A DNA stretch of 64,000 nucleotides from Tragulus kanchil (GCA_022376925.1 JAIOJX010000004.1:173195501-173259500), one strand, 5' to 3'. Numbered from the stretch's first letter, positions 20,438 through 32,469 are shown. The notes: generated from the sequence alone by a model not told the origin. A program made the numbers and translations.

Positions 20438-22608
20438 GGAAGATCTTTTGCCTAAAGACTAAGGAAAACAAGGTTAGGACAGATGGGCGGGTAGCACGCC
20501 GAGCTGAAGAGGATGGCCCCTGCCCTCTTCTCACCCTGCCCTTCGGCTCCTCCTAGGTTTGGGGTTGAACACTGGTGGAACGGTCTCCACAGTCAAGAGA
20601 AGTTCACCCTAAAGGCAGCAGGACAAAGAGTCAGGGCTCATGATCACCAGGTCCCAGAGCACGGAATCCTCACTCCGCTGTGCCGCAGGAACCCGCGGAG
20701 TTTAGCGAGGGTCCCGTTTCCCCAGAGACCACGATGGTCTGAGGACCGGAAGCCTGGCGGATGACGTGTGTGCATAGGCACCGGGAATCTTGTTTTTCTT
20801 CCAGATTCTTCTTGCCTGAATTTGAACCCACTTCTTTCTGTTGTTGGCTGAAGGTTATGCAATCCGGGGGACCGAAGATGGACAAAATAGTAATGTGGTG
20901 ACGGGAGCAAGCCTGGAAGAAACCGTCCGGAGCGGGATTGTTGAGCAGGCTTCCGGCTGAACACGCTGCTGAGCTCGGCTCCGCGGCCTCCGCTAGCCCG
21001 GAAGCAGCAGCACCTTCGGGAGTGGCGAGCCTCCGAGGAGAACGCTGGCATAAAGCACGCAGTGAGGGCCCGGTGAACGGACTGGTATTAAGACAGTAGC
21101 CCCCATTTCTAAGTCTCCTGGAGGTTTTTCCTCCTCAAGCACAATGAAACAATTTTAATTATTTTTTCTAGTAGAATCTGGTTTCAAAAGATTTTGTTTA
21201 CTGTCAAAGACTGTGTGTATGAAATGACAATTCCATTTCCCTTTATTAATTGAAATGTAACTGGCGTGCAGAGGTTTCTGCCTGCTCGCCAGCACTCCTA
21301 CCGCCTCTCTGGACTCTCGCTCTTCCAGCTAAAAGCAAAGAACCGTGCTGTTACGGCTGGAGCGGTTTTAGGATGAGTTGCATTTATGATTTCATGAGTT
21401 GCTGAAGGGTCAGAGAACCCCTGTTCCTCTTCATAGGTTCTAGATTAGGTCTTTCTCGGTCTCAGCACAGTTGATTAACAACAGAAAAATAATGTTAAAC
21501 GGACTCAGGTTCTGAGATTTTCTTTCTCAGGTTCATGGAAGATCTTTTGCCTAAAGACTAAGGAAAACAAGGTTAGGACAGATGGGCGGGTAGCACGAGC
21601 TGAAGAGGATGGCCCCTGCCCTCTTCTCACCCTGCCCTTCGGCTCCTCCTAGGTTTGGGGTTGAACACTGGTGGAACGGTCTCCACAGTCAAGAGAAGTT
21701 CACCCTAAAGGCAGCAGGACAAAGAGTCAGGGCTCATGATCACCAGGTCCCAGAGCACGGAATCCTCACTCCGCTGTGCCGCAGGAACCCGCGGAGTTTA
21801 GCGAGGGTCCCGTTTCCCCAGAGACCACGATGGTCTGAGGACCGGAAGCCTGGCGGATGACGTGTGTGCATAGGCACCGGGAATCTTGTTTTTCTTCCAG
21901 ATTCTTCTTGCCTGAATTTGAACCCACTTCTTTCTGTTGTTGGCTGAAGGTTATGCAATCCGGGGGACCGAAGATGGACAAAATAGTAATGTGGTGACGG
22001 GGAGCAAGCCTGGAAGAAACCGTCCGGAGCGGGATTGTTGAGCAGGCTTCCGGCTGAACACGCTGCTGAGCTCGGCTCCGCGGCCTCCGCTAGCCCGGAA
22101 GCAGCAGCACCTTCGCGGAGTGGCGAGCCTCCGAGGAGAACGCTGGCATAAAGCACGCAGTGAGGGCCCGGTGAACGGACTGGTATTAAGACAGTAGCCC
22201 CCATTTCTAAGTCTCCTGGAGGTTTTTCCTCCTCAAGCACAATGAAACAATTTTAATTATTTTTTCTAGTAGAATCTGGTTTCAAAAGATTTTGTTTACT
22301 GTCAAAGACTGTGTGTATGAAATGACAATTCCATTTCCCTTTATTAATTGAAATGTAACTGGCGTGCAGAGGTTTCTGCCTGCTCGCCAGCACTCCTACC
22401 GCCTCTCTGGACTCTCGCTCTTCCAGCTAAAAGCAAAGAACCGTGCTGTTACGGCTGGAGCGGTTTTAGGATGAGTTGCATTTATGATTTCATGAGTTGC
22501 TGAAGGGTCAGAGAACCCCTGTTCCTCTTCATAGGTTCTAGATTAGGTCTTTCTCGGTCTCAGCACAGTTGATTAACAACAGAAAAATAATGTTAAACGG
22601 GGACTCAG
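20438..22608. repeat. Tandem duplication F, period about 1096-1100 bp
   Basis: Copy 1 (20438-21508) and copy 2 (21537-22608) repeat unique intergenic DNA. Differences are AGCACGCCGAGC against AGCACGAGC and single G or C run changes. The 28 bases between the copies resemble the left flank of copy 1 (GATCTGTGTCCTGTTCTGG) with many errors. No gene lies within. Confidence 0.95.
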
Positions 22609-23074
22609 CTGGATTCTCTCGAGACGTTGAGCAACGCCCGACGTTGTTCTGGAGGTTGGAGCCCATTGACTTGCATTTTCACAGTTCAGGCTTCAGTGTG
22701 AAAGGAAGACTAACGGCTGAACTTTCTAGAGCAGTTGTTCTCTTGAGGCTTTGTGGTCTCAAAAAGCAGAAGCAACATGTCGTCAGTTAAGAAAAAACTG
22801 TCGTTCCACTATGAATTCTGTAAAGTAGCACACTCTTGTCTGCTCCTGGGAGCAAAATGAGCTGATGAGAATTAAATAATAACACCATTGAAGACATCAC
22901 GGGCCCACGAGGACAGAGGCAATGAGTGTTCTGAGGTCCGAGAAGCAAGAAATCAGCGCAAGCAGACATGAGGAAGCACACATCCAGGGCGCTGGGCGAA
23001 ACGCCCCCGAGGGGGAGAGGATCCTGTGTAAGTGGAGAGGAGGGGCTGCGGGGCTTTGGGAGCAGAGCACCTGC

Positions 23075-23272
23075 TCAGTCGCACAGCCACACCAGCTCTT
23101 CCAGGACCCCATGGACGGCAGCCCCCCAGGCTCCTCTGTCCGTGGGGTTCTCCAGGCAAGCGTACGGGAGCGGGTTGCCGTTTCCTACTGCAGGGGGTCT
23201 TCCCGACCCAGGGGCTGAGCCCACGTCTCCCGCACCGTGGGCGGATTCTTTACCACGGAGCCGCCGGGGAAG
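23075..23272 (-). mobile_element. Bov-tA-type SINE (copy in duplication G, first)
   Basis: On the minus strand it runs from GGTAAAGAATCCGCCCACGG through GACGTGGGCTCAGCCCCTGG to CATGGGGTCCTGGAAGAGC. Its order and ends match Bov-tA, although CpG-rich and diverged. Confidence 0.7.
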
Positions 23273-24199
23273 GCTGAGCAGAGCGCACACAGCGATTTAG
23301 GCTTCTGGTCTCAGAGAAGAAGGTACAGAGAGGACACAAGAGCAGACTTACTGTGTCTTTGAGGAGATCCAGCTTGTTCTAGCCTCTCCATGTCCAGGGA
23401 ACACGACCCTGCTCTCCTTGGCGGCTCGTGCCTGTCAGTGGTGACCAGTTTTCAAGGCTGCTGTCTGGGAGTGTCTTTCTAGATGACGGAGTACAGCAAC
23501 GGGACTGGCCGTAAGGACGCACAGGAATAGCCTGGCACACGGCATTTGTGAGAGGTGTCCTAAGCCAGCCCGCACACGTGGCCCTGTTCGTGCCGCTCCA
23601 TTTCTACTGGCTGGCTGCTTCCCCGTGGACCCCGCCCTGCTTCCCGTCGGGCCTGGCCCTCTCTGCCTCTCAGGCTTCTTGCTGCCTGTTCAGCCCTTCC
23701 CTGTCTCCCCTACATCCCTTGCCAAATACTTTTTCTTCAGGTTTGTGACATTAGTGGACCCTTTAGCAAGGAAGAGGAGAGTAGACATATTTGGGTACGC
23801 GTTTAGCAAAGTCCAAGTGCCCAACCAGGATGCCTGCCTTGTGGTCTTAGCACACTCTTGGTTTCTCTTGAGGCTTTGTGGTCTCAAAAAGCAGAAGCAA
23901 CATGTCGTCAGTTAAGAAAAAACTGTCGTTCCACTATGAATTCTGTAAAGTAGCACACTCTTGTCTGCTCCTGGGAGCAAAATGAGCTGATGAGAATTAA
24001 ATAATAACACCATTGAAGACATCACGGGCCCACGAGGACAGAGGCAATGAGTGTTCTGAGGTCCGAGAAGCAAGAAATCAGCGCAAGCAGACATGAGGAA
24101 GCACACATCCAGGGCGCTGGGCGAAACGCCCCCGAGGGGGAGAGGATCCTGTGTAAGTGGAGAGGAGGGGCTGCGGGGCTTTGGGAGCAGAGCACCTGC

Positions 24200-24397
24200 T
24201 CAGTCGCACAGCCACACCAGCTCTTCCAGGACCCCATGGACGGCAGCCCCCCAGGCTCCTCTGTCCGTGGGGTTCTCCAGGCAAGCGTACGGGAGCGGGT
24301 TGCCGTTTCCTACTGCAGGGGGTCTTCCCGACCCAGGGGCTGAGCCCACGTCTCCCGCACCGTGGGCGGATTCTTTACCACGGAGCCGCCGGGGAAG
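24200..24397 (-). mobile_element. Bov-tA-type SINE (copy in duplication G, second)
   Basis: Identical to 23075-23272 and shifted by 1125 bp. It is the same insertion copied with its flanks. Confidence 0.7.
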
Positions 24398-24975
24398 GCT
24401 GAGCAGAGCGCACACAGCGATTTAGGCTTCTGGTCTCAGAGAAGAAGGTACAGAGAGGACACAAGAGCAGACTTACTGTGTCTTTGAGGAGATCCAGCTT
24501 GTTCTAGCCTCTCCATGTCCAGGGAACACGACCCTGCTCTCCTTGGCGGCTCGTGCCTGTCAGTGGTGACCAGTTTTCAAGGCTGCTGTCTGGGAGTGTC
24601 TTTCTAGATGACGGAGTACAGCAACGGGACTGGCCGTAAGGACGCACAGGAATAGCCTGGCACACGGCATTTGTGAGAGGTGTCCTAAGCCAGCCCGCAC
24701 ACGTGGCCCTGTTCGTGCCGCTCCATTTCTACTGGCTGGCTGCTTCCCCGTGGACCCCGCCCTGCTTCCCGTCGGGCCTGGCCCTCTCTGCCTCTCAGGC
24801 TTCTTGCTGCCTGTTCAGCCCTTCCCTGTCTCCCCTACATCCCTTGCCAAATACTTTTTCTTCAGGTTTGTGACATTAGTGGACCCTTTAGCAAGGAAGA
24901 GGAGAGTAGACATATTTGGGTACGCGTTTAGCAAAGTCCAAGTGCCCAACCAGGATGCCTGCCTTGTGGTCTTAG

Positions 24976-25576
24976 GTGGCAGTAATTGTTGATAATATCT
25001 AAAACAAGAGGGGTGGTTCTATGCTGGGAAATTGAAGCCACAGTTGGAGTAGGTACAAGCGGAGGCAGCACAGAGGGCCGAAGGTAAGGGGAGGGGGCTC
25101 TGAAGACAGGCTCTTGGCGTTTTTACTTCCTAGGTCTGTGACTTCGGCAGGGAGCTCCCTCAGCACCCCAACTCCCACTTTGGAAAAGTGAAAACCCGGG
25201 GTCGATTCGCCTGAAGGCGGGGTCTCAGTACACTCAGACAAAGGAAGCCCAGTCCCAAGATTAATTACTTACAGATCCCAGAAGTGGGGTGGGGAGCATC
25301 TGGGCAGGGGAAGGGCAGCCCCTCCCCAGGTCACAGCCGGCAGCACGTGGAGGGCAGGATTCATAAGGTCGCTTATAACTTCACAGGCTCGACTCTCAAG
25401 CGGTTCTTTTCAAAGGTGCCCCAGGAAAAGCAAAGCAGGCGCCTGGGGCAGGAGGCCTGTGCTCGGGCTCTTACCTAACTGTCCAGACCCAGGCGCGAGC
25501 GGGCTGCCTGCGCTGAAGTGCCTCGGCGGCAACTCAGAATAGCTGTTTACTCGTCGCCAGCAAGGGAAACTGAGGC
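24976..25576. other. Intergenic unique sequence
   Basis: No gene or repeat recognised in these 600 bases. Confidence 0.5.
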
Positions 25577-25866
25577 TTCCTTCCCTGGTGGCCCAGTGGT
25601 AAAGAATCCGCCTGCCAACGCAGGAGCCGTGGGTTCGATCTCTGATCTGGGAAGACCCCACATGCCGCAGAGCAACTAAGCCCCTGTGTCACAACTACTG
25701 AGCCCACAAGCCGCAGCTACTGATGCCTGGACGCCCTAGAGCCAGTGCTCCGCCACGAGAGAAGCCACCACGATGCGAAGCCCGTGCACTGCAAAAAAGA
25801 GTAGACTCCCGCTCGCTGCAGCTAGAGGAAGCCAGCACAGCCCGAGACAAATAACACTGCAAAATG
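25577..25866 (+). mobile_element. CHR-2-type SINE
   Basis: The tRNA-Glu-like head (TCCCTGGTGGCCCAGTGGT, GGTTCGATCTCTGATCTGG) is followed by the CHR-2 body: CACATGCCGCAGAGCAACTA, CACAACTACTGAGCCCAC, GAGAAGCCACCACGATG. It lacks the SINE-T body, so it is a different and older family. Confidence 0.78.
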
Positions 25867-26569
25867 AGAAGCACTACTACGAACCTATCTCATGGGACTG
25901 TGGAAGATGAAGTGGAAGTAGCGGAGCGGAAGAGCCTGGACCAGGTCCTGCACACAGGCACTGAGAAAGAGCTGGTTATAATTAGTCAGCTCTGGGACTC
26001 ATTCTTTAAGGAAGCCTACCAACGAAACACAGCAGGTTTAGGGGGTGTGACTGCCAAGCCAAGGAAACAAGTGACGCCATCTAAGTGAGGGATGAAGGAA
26101 TCAGGAATTGAAACTAGAAAAGAAACTGCTCGGAGGAGGGAAAAACTTTTCACAGATTTGGAGAAATTGTATATCATGTTTATATTACATTCTATATGGC
26201 TCATAAGGAAGGAGCTTGTAAAACAAAAATTAAAAAAAATAAAAAGAAAAAAGAAAAGGAAAGGACCTTGTCCTAAAGGAAATGAAGAAGGCAGAGAGAG
26301 TTGAGAATGCATAGTTTTGTAATTGGAAAGACTCGTCTGTCACCTGCTAGCTGTATGACCTTGGAGGTTTACTCAAATTTTTTGAACCTTAGTTTATTTA
26401 TCTGTAAAACGGAAATAATAATAATGCCTTCTATTAATGTTTCGAATGAAAGTGGCGAGAAGATGGCTCCTGGTAAGGCAGAGGATTTCTTAGATGAATT
26501 TACCGTCCAAGATCAGGCCTTCAATGTTGTGGGTCCAAATTTCTCTTGTTAACTTACCTGGGATGATTC
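25867..26569. other. Intergenic unique sequence
   Basis: No gene recognised. An A-rich stretch (26225-26265) is the only compositional feature. Confidence 0.5.
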
Positions 26570-26965
26570 TGGTGACAGACTAACGTTAATAGATCTCTTT
26601 CAGGGTTATAGTAGGTTAAGCGGGGCCACCAAAAGATATGTCCGTGTTCAGTCCCTGAAACCTGGCAATGTTTATTTGGGGAAAGGGTCTTTGCAGATGT
26701 AATTAAGGACCTTGAGATGAGGTGCTCCTGGATTTTCAGGAACGACCCTAAATGCCATGACAGGCATCATTATCAGAGGGAGAAAGAGAACGGCGTGACG
26801 TAGCCACAGGCCGAGGGCCACCTGGAGCCACCGGGTGCTGGGAGAGGCAGAAGGATCCTCCCCAGAGGCTCTGGCGGGAGCCTGACCTTGCTGCGATCTG
26901 GATTTCTGGCCTCTAGAACTGCGAGAGAATAAATTGCTCAATTCAATAAACTGAAGCCTTTTCAG
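26570..26965 (+). mobile_element. Ancient LTR-like (MaLR/MLT-type) repeat, family uncertain
   Basis: It contains AAAAGATATGTCCGTGTTCA, GGTCTTTGCAGATGTAATTA, AAGGACCTTGAGATGAGG and, at the end, TCTAGAACTGCGAGAGAATA with AATAAA-type signal. This order is that of a common old mammalian LTR-like repeat. I am not sure of the exact family name. Confidence 0.5.
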
Positions 26966-27527
26966 TGGTAATTTGTTTGATCATGCTCAGGAAACTGACA
27001 CAGTCATTGGATAAAGTCTCCTTGATTAGGGAAAGCTAATCGATGTGAAGAATAAATCTAACAAAACAATTCATTGACAGAAGTGTTGTTCGTGACGAAG
27101 CCCTTCTCGGCTCTCCCAGGTTCTGGAGGCCCCGAGCAGAGGCTGCCTCGCTGCCGCCTCTGCCCGTGCCCTCCGGCGGCCTCCTCTGTGTCTCTGCACT
27201 CCCAGCCTTCTCTCCTCTCCTGTAAGGACACTGTGCTGGCTGTCAGGACCCTCTCCAACAGTCCACCTGGGTCCTCTTCATCTCCAAGTCCTTGATTTCA
27301 TCATACCTGCAAAGACCTCTTTTCTAGATAAGGTAACATTTAAAAATTCCCAGCGGTAAGACTCTGTGTCTTTGGATGATCATTATTCAGCTGGGTCCAG
27401 GAGACGGGGATATATCCCCCTAAGCTTTTGTTTTTCATTTATGCTTATATTTTCAAATGGATCAATATTGAAAGATATATAAATGCACAGAGAACAGTAT
27501 TTTGATTCTTTTAAAAATTTAATGACT
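26966..27527. other. Intergenic unique sequence
   Basis: Nothing recognised in this stretch. Confidence 0.5.
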
Positions 27528-27790
27528 GGGACTCCCCTGATGGTTCAGTGGTTAAGAATCCGCCTGCCAATGCAGAGGACACGAGTTCGATTCCTGGTCC
27601 GGGAAGATCCCATATGCCACAGGGCAACTAAACCCATGTGCCCATACGCCTGAATCCGTGTGCCACGACTGTTGAAGCCTGAGTGCCCCAAAGCCCATGC
27701 TCCACAACTAGAGAAAACCCACAAGCAGCAATGAACACCCAGGGCAGCCAAAAATAGATAAATTTATTAAAAATAATAATAATAAATAAA
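27528..27790 (+). mobile_element. CHR-2-type SINE
   Basis: The head is GTTAAGAATCCGCCTGCCAA and GAGTTCGATTCCTGGTCCGG. The body has CATATGCCACAGGGCAACTA and CCACGACTGTTGAAGCCTG. It ends AAATAGATAAATTTATTAAA with an AT-rich tail. Confidence 0.78.
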
Positions 27791-28004
27791 ATAATAAAAC
27801 TAAAATAAAAATTTACTGAAAACCATAACGTGTCTTTCAGTCCCTGTATTTCCTCCCTGACTGTTTCCCGCATCTTCCCTACTTACCCGAATTCTCCTCT
27901 GTTCTTTCAAACCTCATCTCATCATCTGTCATAAGTCTGCCTCTGAGAGATCTAGCTTTTGCTGGACCTGTCTTCAGAATCCCACAGCACTTTAAGTTTC
28001 CATT

Positions 28005-28115
28005 TTTTCAGCTGTGCTGCCCGGCCTGTGGGTCTTACTTCCGTAACCGGGGCTTGAACCCTTGCCCCTGCAGTGGAAGCTTGGAGTCTCCGCCTCTGGA
28101 CAGCCAGGAAAACCC
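28005..28115 (-). mobile_element. CHR-type SINE fragment (repeated at 29091-29201)
   Basis: On the minus strand it includes TCCTGGCTGTCCAGAGGCGG and GGGTTCAAGCCCCGGTTACG, a degenerate tRNA-like head, then a short body. The second copy is due to duplication C. Confidence 0.55.
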
Positions 28116-28683
28116 TGCCAGGCTTTCTTCGTCATCTCCGCCTGCGTGGTCTTGGCATTTCTTGGGAGTTTGTGCACAGATGAACGCAAGTGTGTGATCT
28201 CACGTGCAAATAAAACCCTGGAACGTTGGTCTCCAGTTCTGTGGTGCTCTGCTCTCTGGGGTCCTGAAGGCGAAATAGCCAGACAGCTCAGCCCCGTTGT
28301 GTATGTGCTGCGAGAGAGACGCGCGGCGTGCCTCGCGTGCCTGGGAGGATGCGCTTCACCAAGGTTCTGCTTCAAAAGCTTGTCGTCGTCACGTATCTGC
28401 CCCCACGAGTCCTCACAGGTCAGACAAGACGTCACATTTTCCTCTTGGTTGAGATTTTATCAACTTTATACCATGAGTCTAGATGTTACCTGCTGATTAG
28501 GGTTGATATATCGTCTTTGATGTTTAGAAATGAGGAATTTGTAAGTGGATACATATAAAATCCTTCAAAACCTGGCAGTCCATGGTGGGGGCGGGGACGA
28601 ACACGTGGCATCCAAGGAGTCCCCTTCCTCATGGGCTGGATCTTAAGCCTGCTTGTATCATACACATGATAGATGTTCATTGT

Positions 28684-28782
28684 GGGTGGAATGGTGGTTC
28701 CCAAATTTAAATGTTTAAGTCCTAACTAAGTCCTGGCCCCCATCGCTGAGAATGTGACCACGATGGAGATGGGCTATGTGGT
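28684..28782 (+). mobile_element. Ancient LTR-like repeat fragment (copies at 29770-29868 and 30814-30912)
   Basis: GGTGGAATGGTGGTTCCCAA, AAGTCCTAACTAAGTCCTGG and GAGAATGTGACCACGATGG follow the start of an old MaLR/MLT-type repeat. It is split by a Bov-tA SINE. It is present three times because duplications C and D overlap. Confidence 0.45.
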
Positions 28783-28956
28783 GTTGTTCAGGGGCTAAGT
28801 CCTATCTGACTCTTTGTGACCCCATGGAACTGTAGCCCACCAGGCTTCTCTGTTTATGGAATTCTCCAGGCGAGAAGACTAGAGTGGGTTGCCACTTCCT
28901 ACTGCATGGGATCTTTCCAACCCCGGGGCAATAACCTGAATCTCTCGGTCCTCCTG
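28783..28956 (-). mobile_element. Bov-tA SINE, cut by duplication junction C
   Basis: GACTCTTTGTGACCCCATGG and GAATTCTCCAGGCGAGAAGA are the reverse of the Bov-tA end. The tRNA-like head is missing because the copy stops at the junction at 28956. Confidence 0.75.
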
Positions 28957-29868
28957 ACTGTTTCCGCATTTTCCCTACCGTTTCCTGTTCTTTCAAACCT
29001 CATCTCATCATCTGTCATAAGTCTGCCTCTGAGAGATCTAGCTTTTGCTGGACCTGTCTTCAGAATCCCACAGCACTTTAAGTTTCCATTTTTTCAGCTG
29101 TGCTGCCCGGCCTGTGGGTCTTACTTCCGTAACCGGGGCTTGAACCCTTGCCCCTGCAGTGGAAGCTTGGAGTCTCCGCCTCTGGACAGCCAGGAAAACC
29201 CTGCCAGGCTTTCTTCGTCATCTCCGCCTGCGTGGTCTTGGCATTTCTTGGGAGTTTGTGCACAGATGAACGCAAGTGTGTGATCTCACGTGCAAATAAA
29301 ACCCTGGAACGTTGGTCTCCAGTTCTGTGGTGCTCTGCTCTCTGGGGTCCTGAAGGCGAAATAGCCAGACAGCTCAGCCCCGTTGTGTATGTGCTGCGAG
29401 AGAGACGCGCGGCGTGCCTCGCGTGCCTGGGAGGATGCGCTTCACCAAGGTTCTGCTTCAAAAGCTTGTCGTCGTCACGTATCTGCCCCCACGAGTCCTC
29501 ACAGGTCAGACAAGACGTCACATTTTCCTCTTGGTTGAGATTTTATCAACTTTATACCATGAGTCTAGATGTTACCTGCTGATTAGGGTTGATATATCGT
29601 CTTTGATGTTTAGAAATGAGGAATTTGTAAGTGGATACATATAAAATCCTTCAAAACCTGGCAGTCCATGGTGGGGGCGGGGACGAACACGTGGCATCCA
29701 AGGAGTCCCCTTCCTCATGGGCTGGATCTTAAGCCTGCTTGTATCATACACATGATAGATGTTCATTGTGGGTGGAATGGTGGTTCCCAAATTTAAATGT
29801 TTAAGTCCTAACTAAGTCCTGGCCCCCATCGCTGAGAATGTGACCACGATGGAGATGGGCTATGTGGT

Positions 29869-30088
29869 GTTGTTCAGGGGCTAAGTCCTATCTGACTCTT
29901 TGTGACCCCATGGAACTGTAGCCCACCAGGCTTCTCTGTTTATGGAATTCTCCAGGCGAGAAGACTAGAGTGGGTTGCCACTTCCTACTGCATGGGATCT
30001 TTCCAACCCCGGGGCAATAACCTGAATCTCTCGGTCCTCCTGCGTTGGCAGGTGGATTCTTCACTGTAGCGCCCCCTGGGAAGCCCCT
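29869..30088 (-). mobile_element. Bov-tA SINE, complete (copied at 30913-31132)
   Basis: The full element is in minus orientation: tRNA-like head GGGGCTTCCCAGGGGGCGCT and GCCAACGCAGGAGGACCGAG, ending in the CATGGGGTCACAAAGAGTC region. It interrupts an older LTR-like repeat. The copy at 30913-31132 comes from duplication D. Confidence 0.78.
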
Positions 30089-30339
30089 GAGTAGACGTAC
30101 TCAGGCTGCTGTAAGAGCGAGCTGGGTGATTTAAGCTGCAGGCATCTGTGTCCTCACAGTGCCGGAGGCTGGAGGTCCCGGATCAAGCCCTAGCAGGGCC
30201 AGTGTTCTTCCACGCTTGCGTTAATAGATGGTTGCCTTTTCATTAAGTCCTCACGTGGCATTTCCTTGGTGCGTGATGTGCACAGAAGGAGAGAGCGAGA
30301 GGAAGGAGGACAGGGATCTCTCTCTGGGGTTTCTTAAAG
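30089..30339 (-). mobile_element. Ancient LTR-like repeat, left part (copied at 31133-31383)
   Basis: On the plus strand it reads CAGGCTGCTGTAAGAGCGAG, TGTCCTCACAGTGCCGGAGG and TCCTCACGTGGCATTTCC, the reverse of the old repeat described at 26570. It continues after the hAT-like insertion at 31823. Confidence 0.5.
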
Positions 30340-31383
30340 CAGTGGTCCCCAATTTTTTTGGCACCTGGGACCAGTTTTGCGGAAGACAGTTGTAATTCAA
30401 ATGTAAATAAAATGTAATTCAAGTAAATTACACTTATTATGCATTTTATGTCTATTGTTATTATGCTGTGATCTAAATGAAGTAATCACTAACTCTCCAT
30501 AATGTAGAATGGTGGGAGCCCTAAACTTGTTTTCCTGCGACTAGACGGTCCCACCAAAATCCTCCTGAAGAAGGCCCAGCCCAGGTCCCTTGCTTGCGCA
30601 GGTCACAGCAGGACTTGGCTCCTGTGAGAATCTAGTGCTGCTGTGGGCCTGACCGCAGTCCTGGGAGCGATGGGGAGGGGCTGCAGATGCAGATGAAGCT
30701 TGCGCCTTTGGTCGCCTGGGCTCCTGCTGGGTGGCTGGGTTTCTAACAGGTCCATGGTCCAGGGGCTGGATCTTAAGCCTGCTTGTATCATACACATGAT
30801 AGATGTTCATTGTGGGTGGAATGGTGGTTCCCAAATTTAAATGCTTAAGTCCTAACTAAGTCCTGGCCCCCATCGCTGAGAATGTGACCACGATGGAGAT
30901 GGGCTATGTGGTGTTGTTCAGGGGCTAAGTCCTATCTGACTCTTTGTGACCCCATGGAACTGTAGCCCACCAGGCTTCTCTGTTTATGGAATTCTCCAGG
31001 CGAGAAGACTAGAGTGGGTTGCCACTTCCTACTGCATGGGATCTTTCCAACCCCGGGGCAATAACCTGAATCTCTCGGTCCTCCTGCGTTGGCAGGTGGA
31101 TTCTTCACTGTAGCGCCCCCTGGGAAGCCCCTGAGTAGACGTACTCAGGCTGCTGTAAGAGCGAGCTGGGTGATTTAAGCTGCAGGCATCTGTGTCCTCA
31201 CAGTGCCGGAGGCTGGAGGTCCCGGATCAAGCCCTAGCAGGGCCAGTGTTCTTCCACGCTTGCGTTAATAGATGGTTGCCTTTTCATTAAGTCCTCACGT
31301 GGCATTTCCTTGGTGCGTGATGTGCACAGAAGGAGAGAGCGAGAGGAAGGAGGACAGGGATCTCTCTCTGGGGTTTCTTAAAG

Positions 31384-31822
31384 CAGTGGTCCCCAATTTT
31401 TTTGGCACCTGGGACCAGTTTTGCGGAAGACAGTTGTAATTCAAATGTAAATAAAATGTAATTCAAGTAAATTACACTTATTATGCATTTTATGTCTATT
31501 GTTATTATGCTGTGATCTAAATGAAGTAATCACTAACTCTCCATAATGTAGAATGGTGGGAGCCCTAAACTTGTTTTCCTGCGACTAGACGGTCCCACCA
31601 AAATCCTCCTGAAGAAGGCCCAGCCCAGGTCCCTTGCTTGCGCAGGTCACAGCAGGACTTGGCTCCTGTGAGAATCTAGTGCTGCTGTGGGCCTGACCGC
31701 AGTCCTGGGAGCGATGGGGAGGGGCTGCAGATGCAGATGAAGCTTGCGCCTTTGGTCGCCTGGGCTCCTGCTGGGTGGCTGGGTTTCTAACAGGTCCATG
31801 GTCCAGGGGCTGGGGATCCTTG
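31384..31822. mobile_element. MER1-like hAT (Charlie) non-autonomous DNA element; truncated copy at 30340-30769
   Basis: It begins CAGTGGTCCCCAATTTTTTT, includes GGCACCTGGGACCAGTTTTG and ATGCATTTTATGTC, and ends GGTCCATGGTCCAGGGGCTG then GGGATCCTTG. The ends are imperfect inverted repeats of hAT type. An imperfect 8-bp target duplication (TCTTAAAG / CTTTAAAG) flanks it. It has no transposase frame. Confidence 0.62.
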
Positions 31823-32015
31823 CTTTAAAGGACACTAATCCTATCAGATCAAGGCCCCACCCTTGTCTCATTTAACCTTAATTACTTCTGTATAAGCCTC
31901 ACCTCCGAGTACAAAGCCCTGTTTCCAAGTACAGTCACACTGGGGTTTAGGGCTTTGGCATGACATGTGAATTTGGGGCTGGGGACATACTTCAGTCCAC
32001 AACATGGAGTCCATT
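31823..32015 (-). mobile_element. Ancient LTR-like repeat, right part
   Basis: ACACTAATCCTATCAGATCA, AACCTTAATTACTTCTGTAT, AGTACAGTCACACTGGGG and TGTGAATTTGGGGCTGGGGA continue the repeat interrupted by the hAT-like element. Confidence 0.5.
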
Positions 32016-32469
32016 AGGGCTTACAGTGATTTGGGAATAAAAGGCTCAAACGATCGTTAGTGAACACGAGTCTCTGTCCAGACATGAACTATGGACGGTT
32101 CTATTTTAATAAAAAGAATACTTTGAGTGAAGAGTGGATATAGGACATTGAACAAAGAACACAAGTGGAATGAAATGATCTGAGGTTATATGTCTGTATT
32201 GTTATGTGCAGAATACTTGCGCCAAGCTGTCTTAGGCAGAGAGACTCCAATCCTTGGAATCTTTCCCAGAAGAACATGTTGCATTTCAGATATCTATAAT
32301 AGCAATAAGTCACCCAATCGATGATGTAGTTTAATTATTTCTATCATTGCCTCATACTTTAGGTTCTTTCTTGGCCATCAAAACTCACATTTGGCATAGA
32401 CTTCCAAATGCAAAATACATTTTTAATATTTATGATTGGGTAAACTTCATAGCATCTCAGAGCATGTTC
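32016..32469. other. Intergenic unique sequence, AT-rich
   Basis: No gene or repeat recognised. Confidence 0.5.

Larger units (their letters stand above)
22738..24975. repeat. Tandem duplication G, period 1125 bp
   Basis: Copy 1 (22738-23850) and copy 2 (23863-24975) keep a constant 1125-bp offset, with no difference that I noticed. Twelve bases (23851-23862) separate them. The unit includes one SINE and unique DNA. Confidence 0.95.
27856..30042. repeat. Tandem duplication C, period 1086 bp
   Basis: Copy 1 (27856-28956) and copy 2 (28953-30042) share four bases at the join. The first 45 bases of copy 2 are noisy: they lack an 11-base net stretch present in copy 1, and the offset falls from 1097 to 1086. 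The rest is essentially identical. Confidence 0.95.
29719..31813. repeat. Tandem duplication D, period 1044 bp, overlapping C
   Basis: Copy 1 (29719-30769) and copy 2 (30763-31813) share seven bases (GGGCTGG) at the join. The offset is 1044 bp with one noticed substitution (ATGTTTAAG against ATGCTTAAG). Its left part lies within copy 2 of duplication C, so 29719-30042 exists three times (28633-28956, 29719-30042, 30763-31086). Confidence 0.95.

Noticed and set aside
28062..29582. Pair of identical 144-codon frames suggesting a duplicated gene
   Set aside because: They lie in duplication C, start in a degenerate SINE, and match no family. The identity comes from the 1086-bp duplication.
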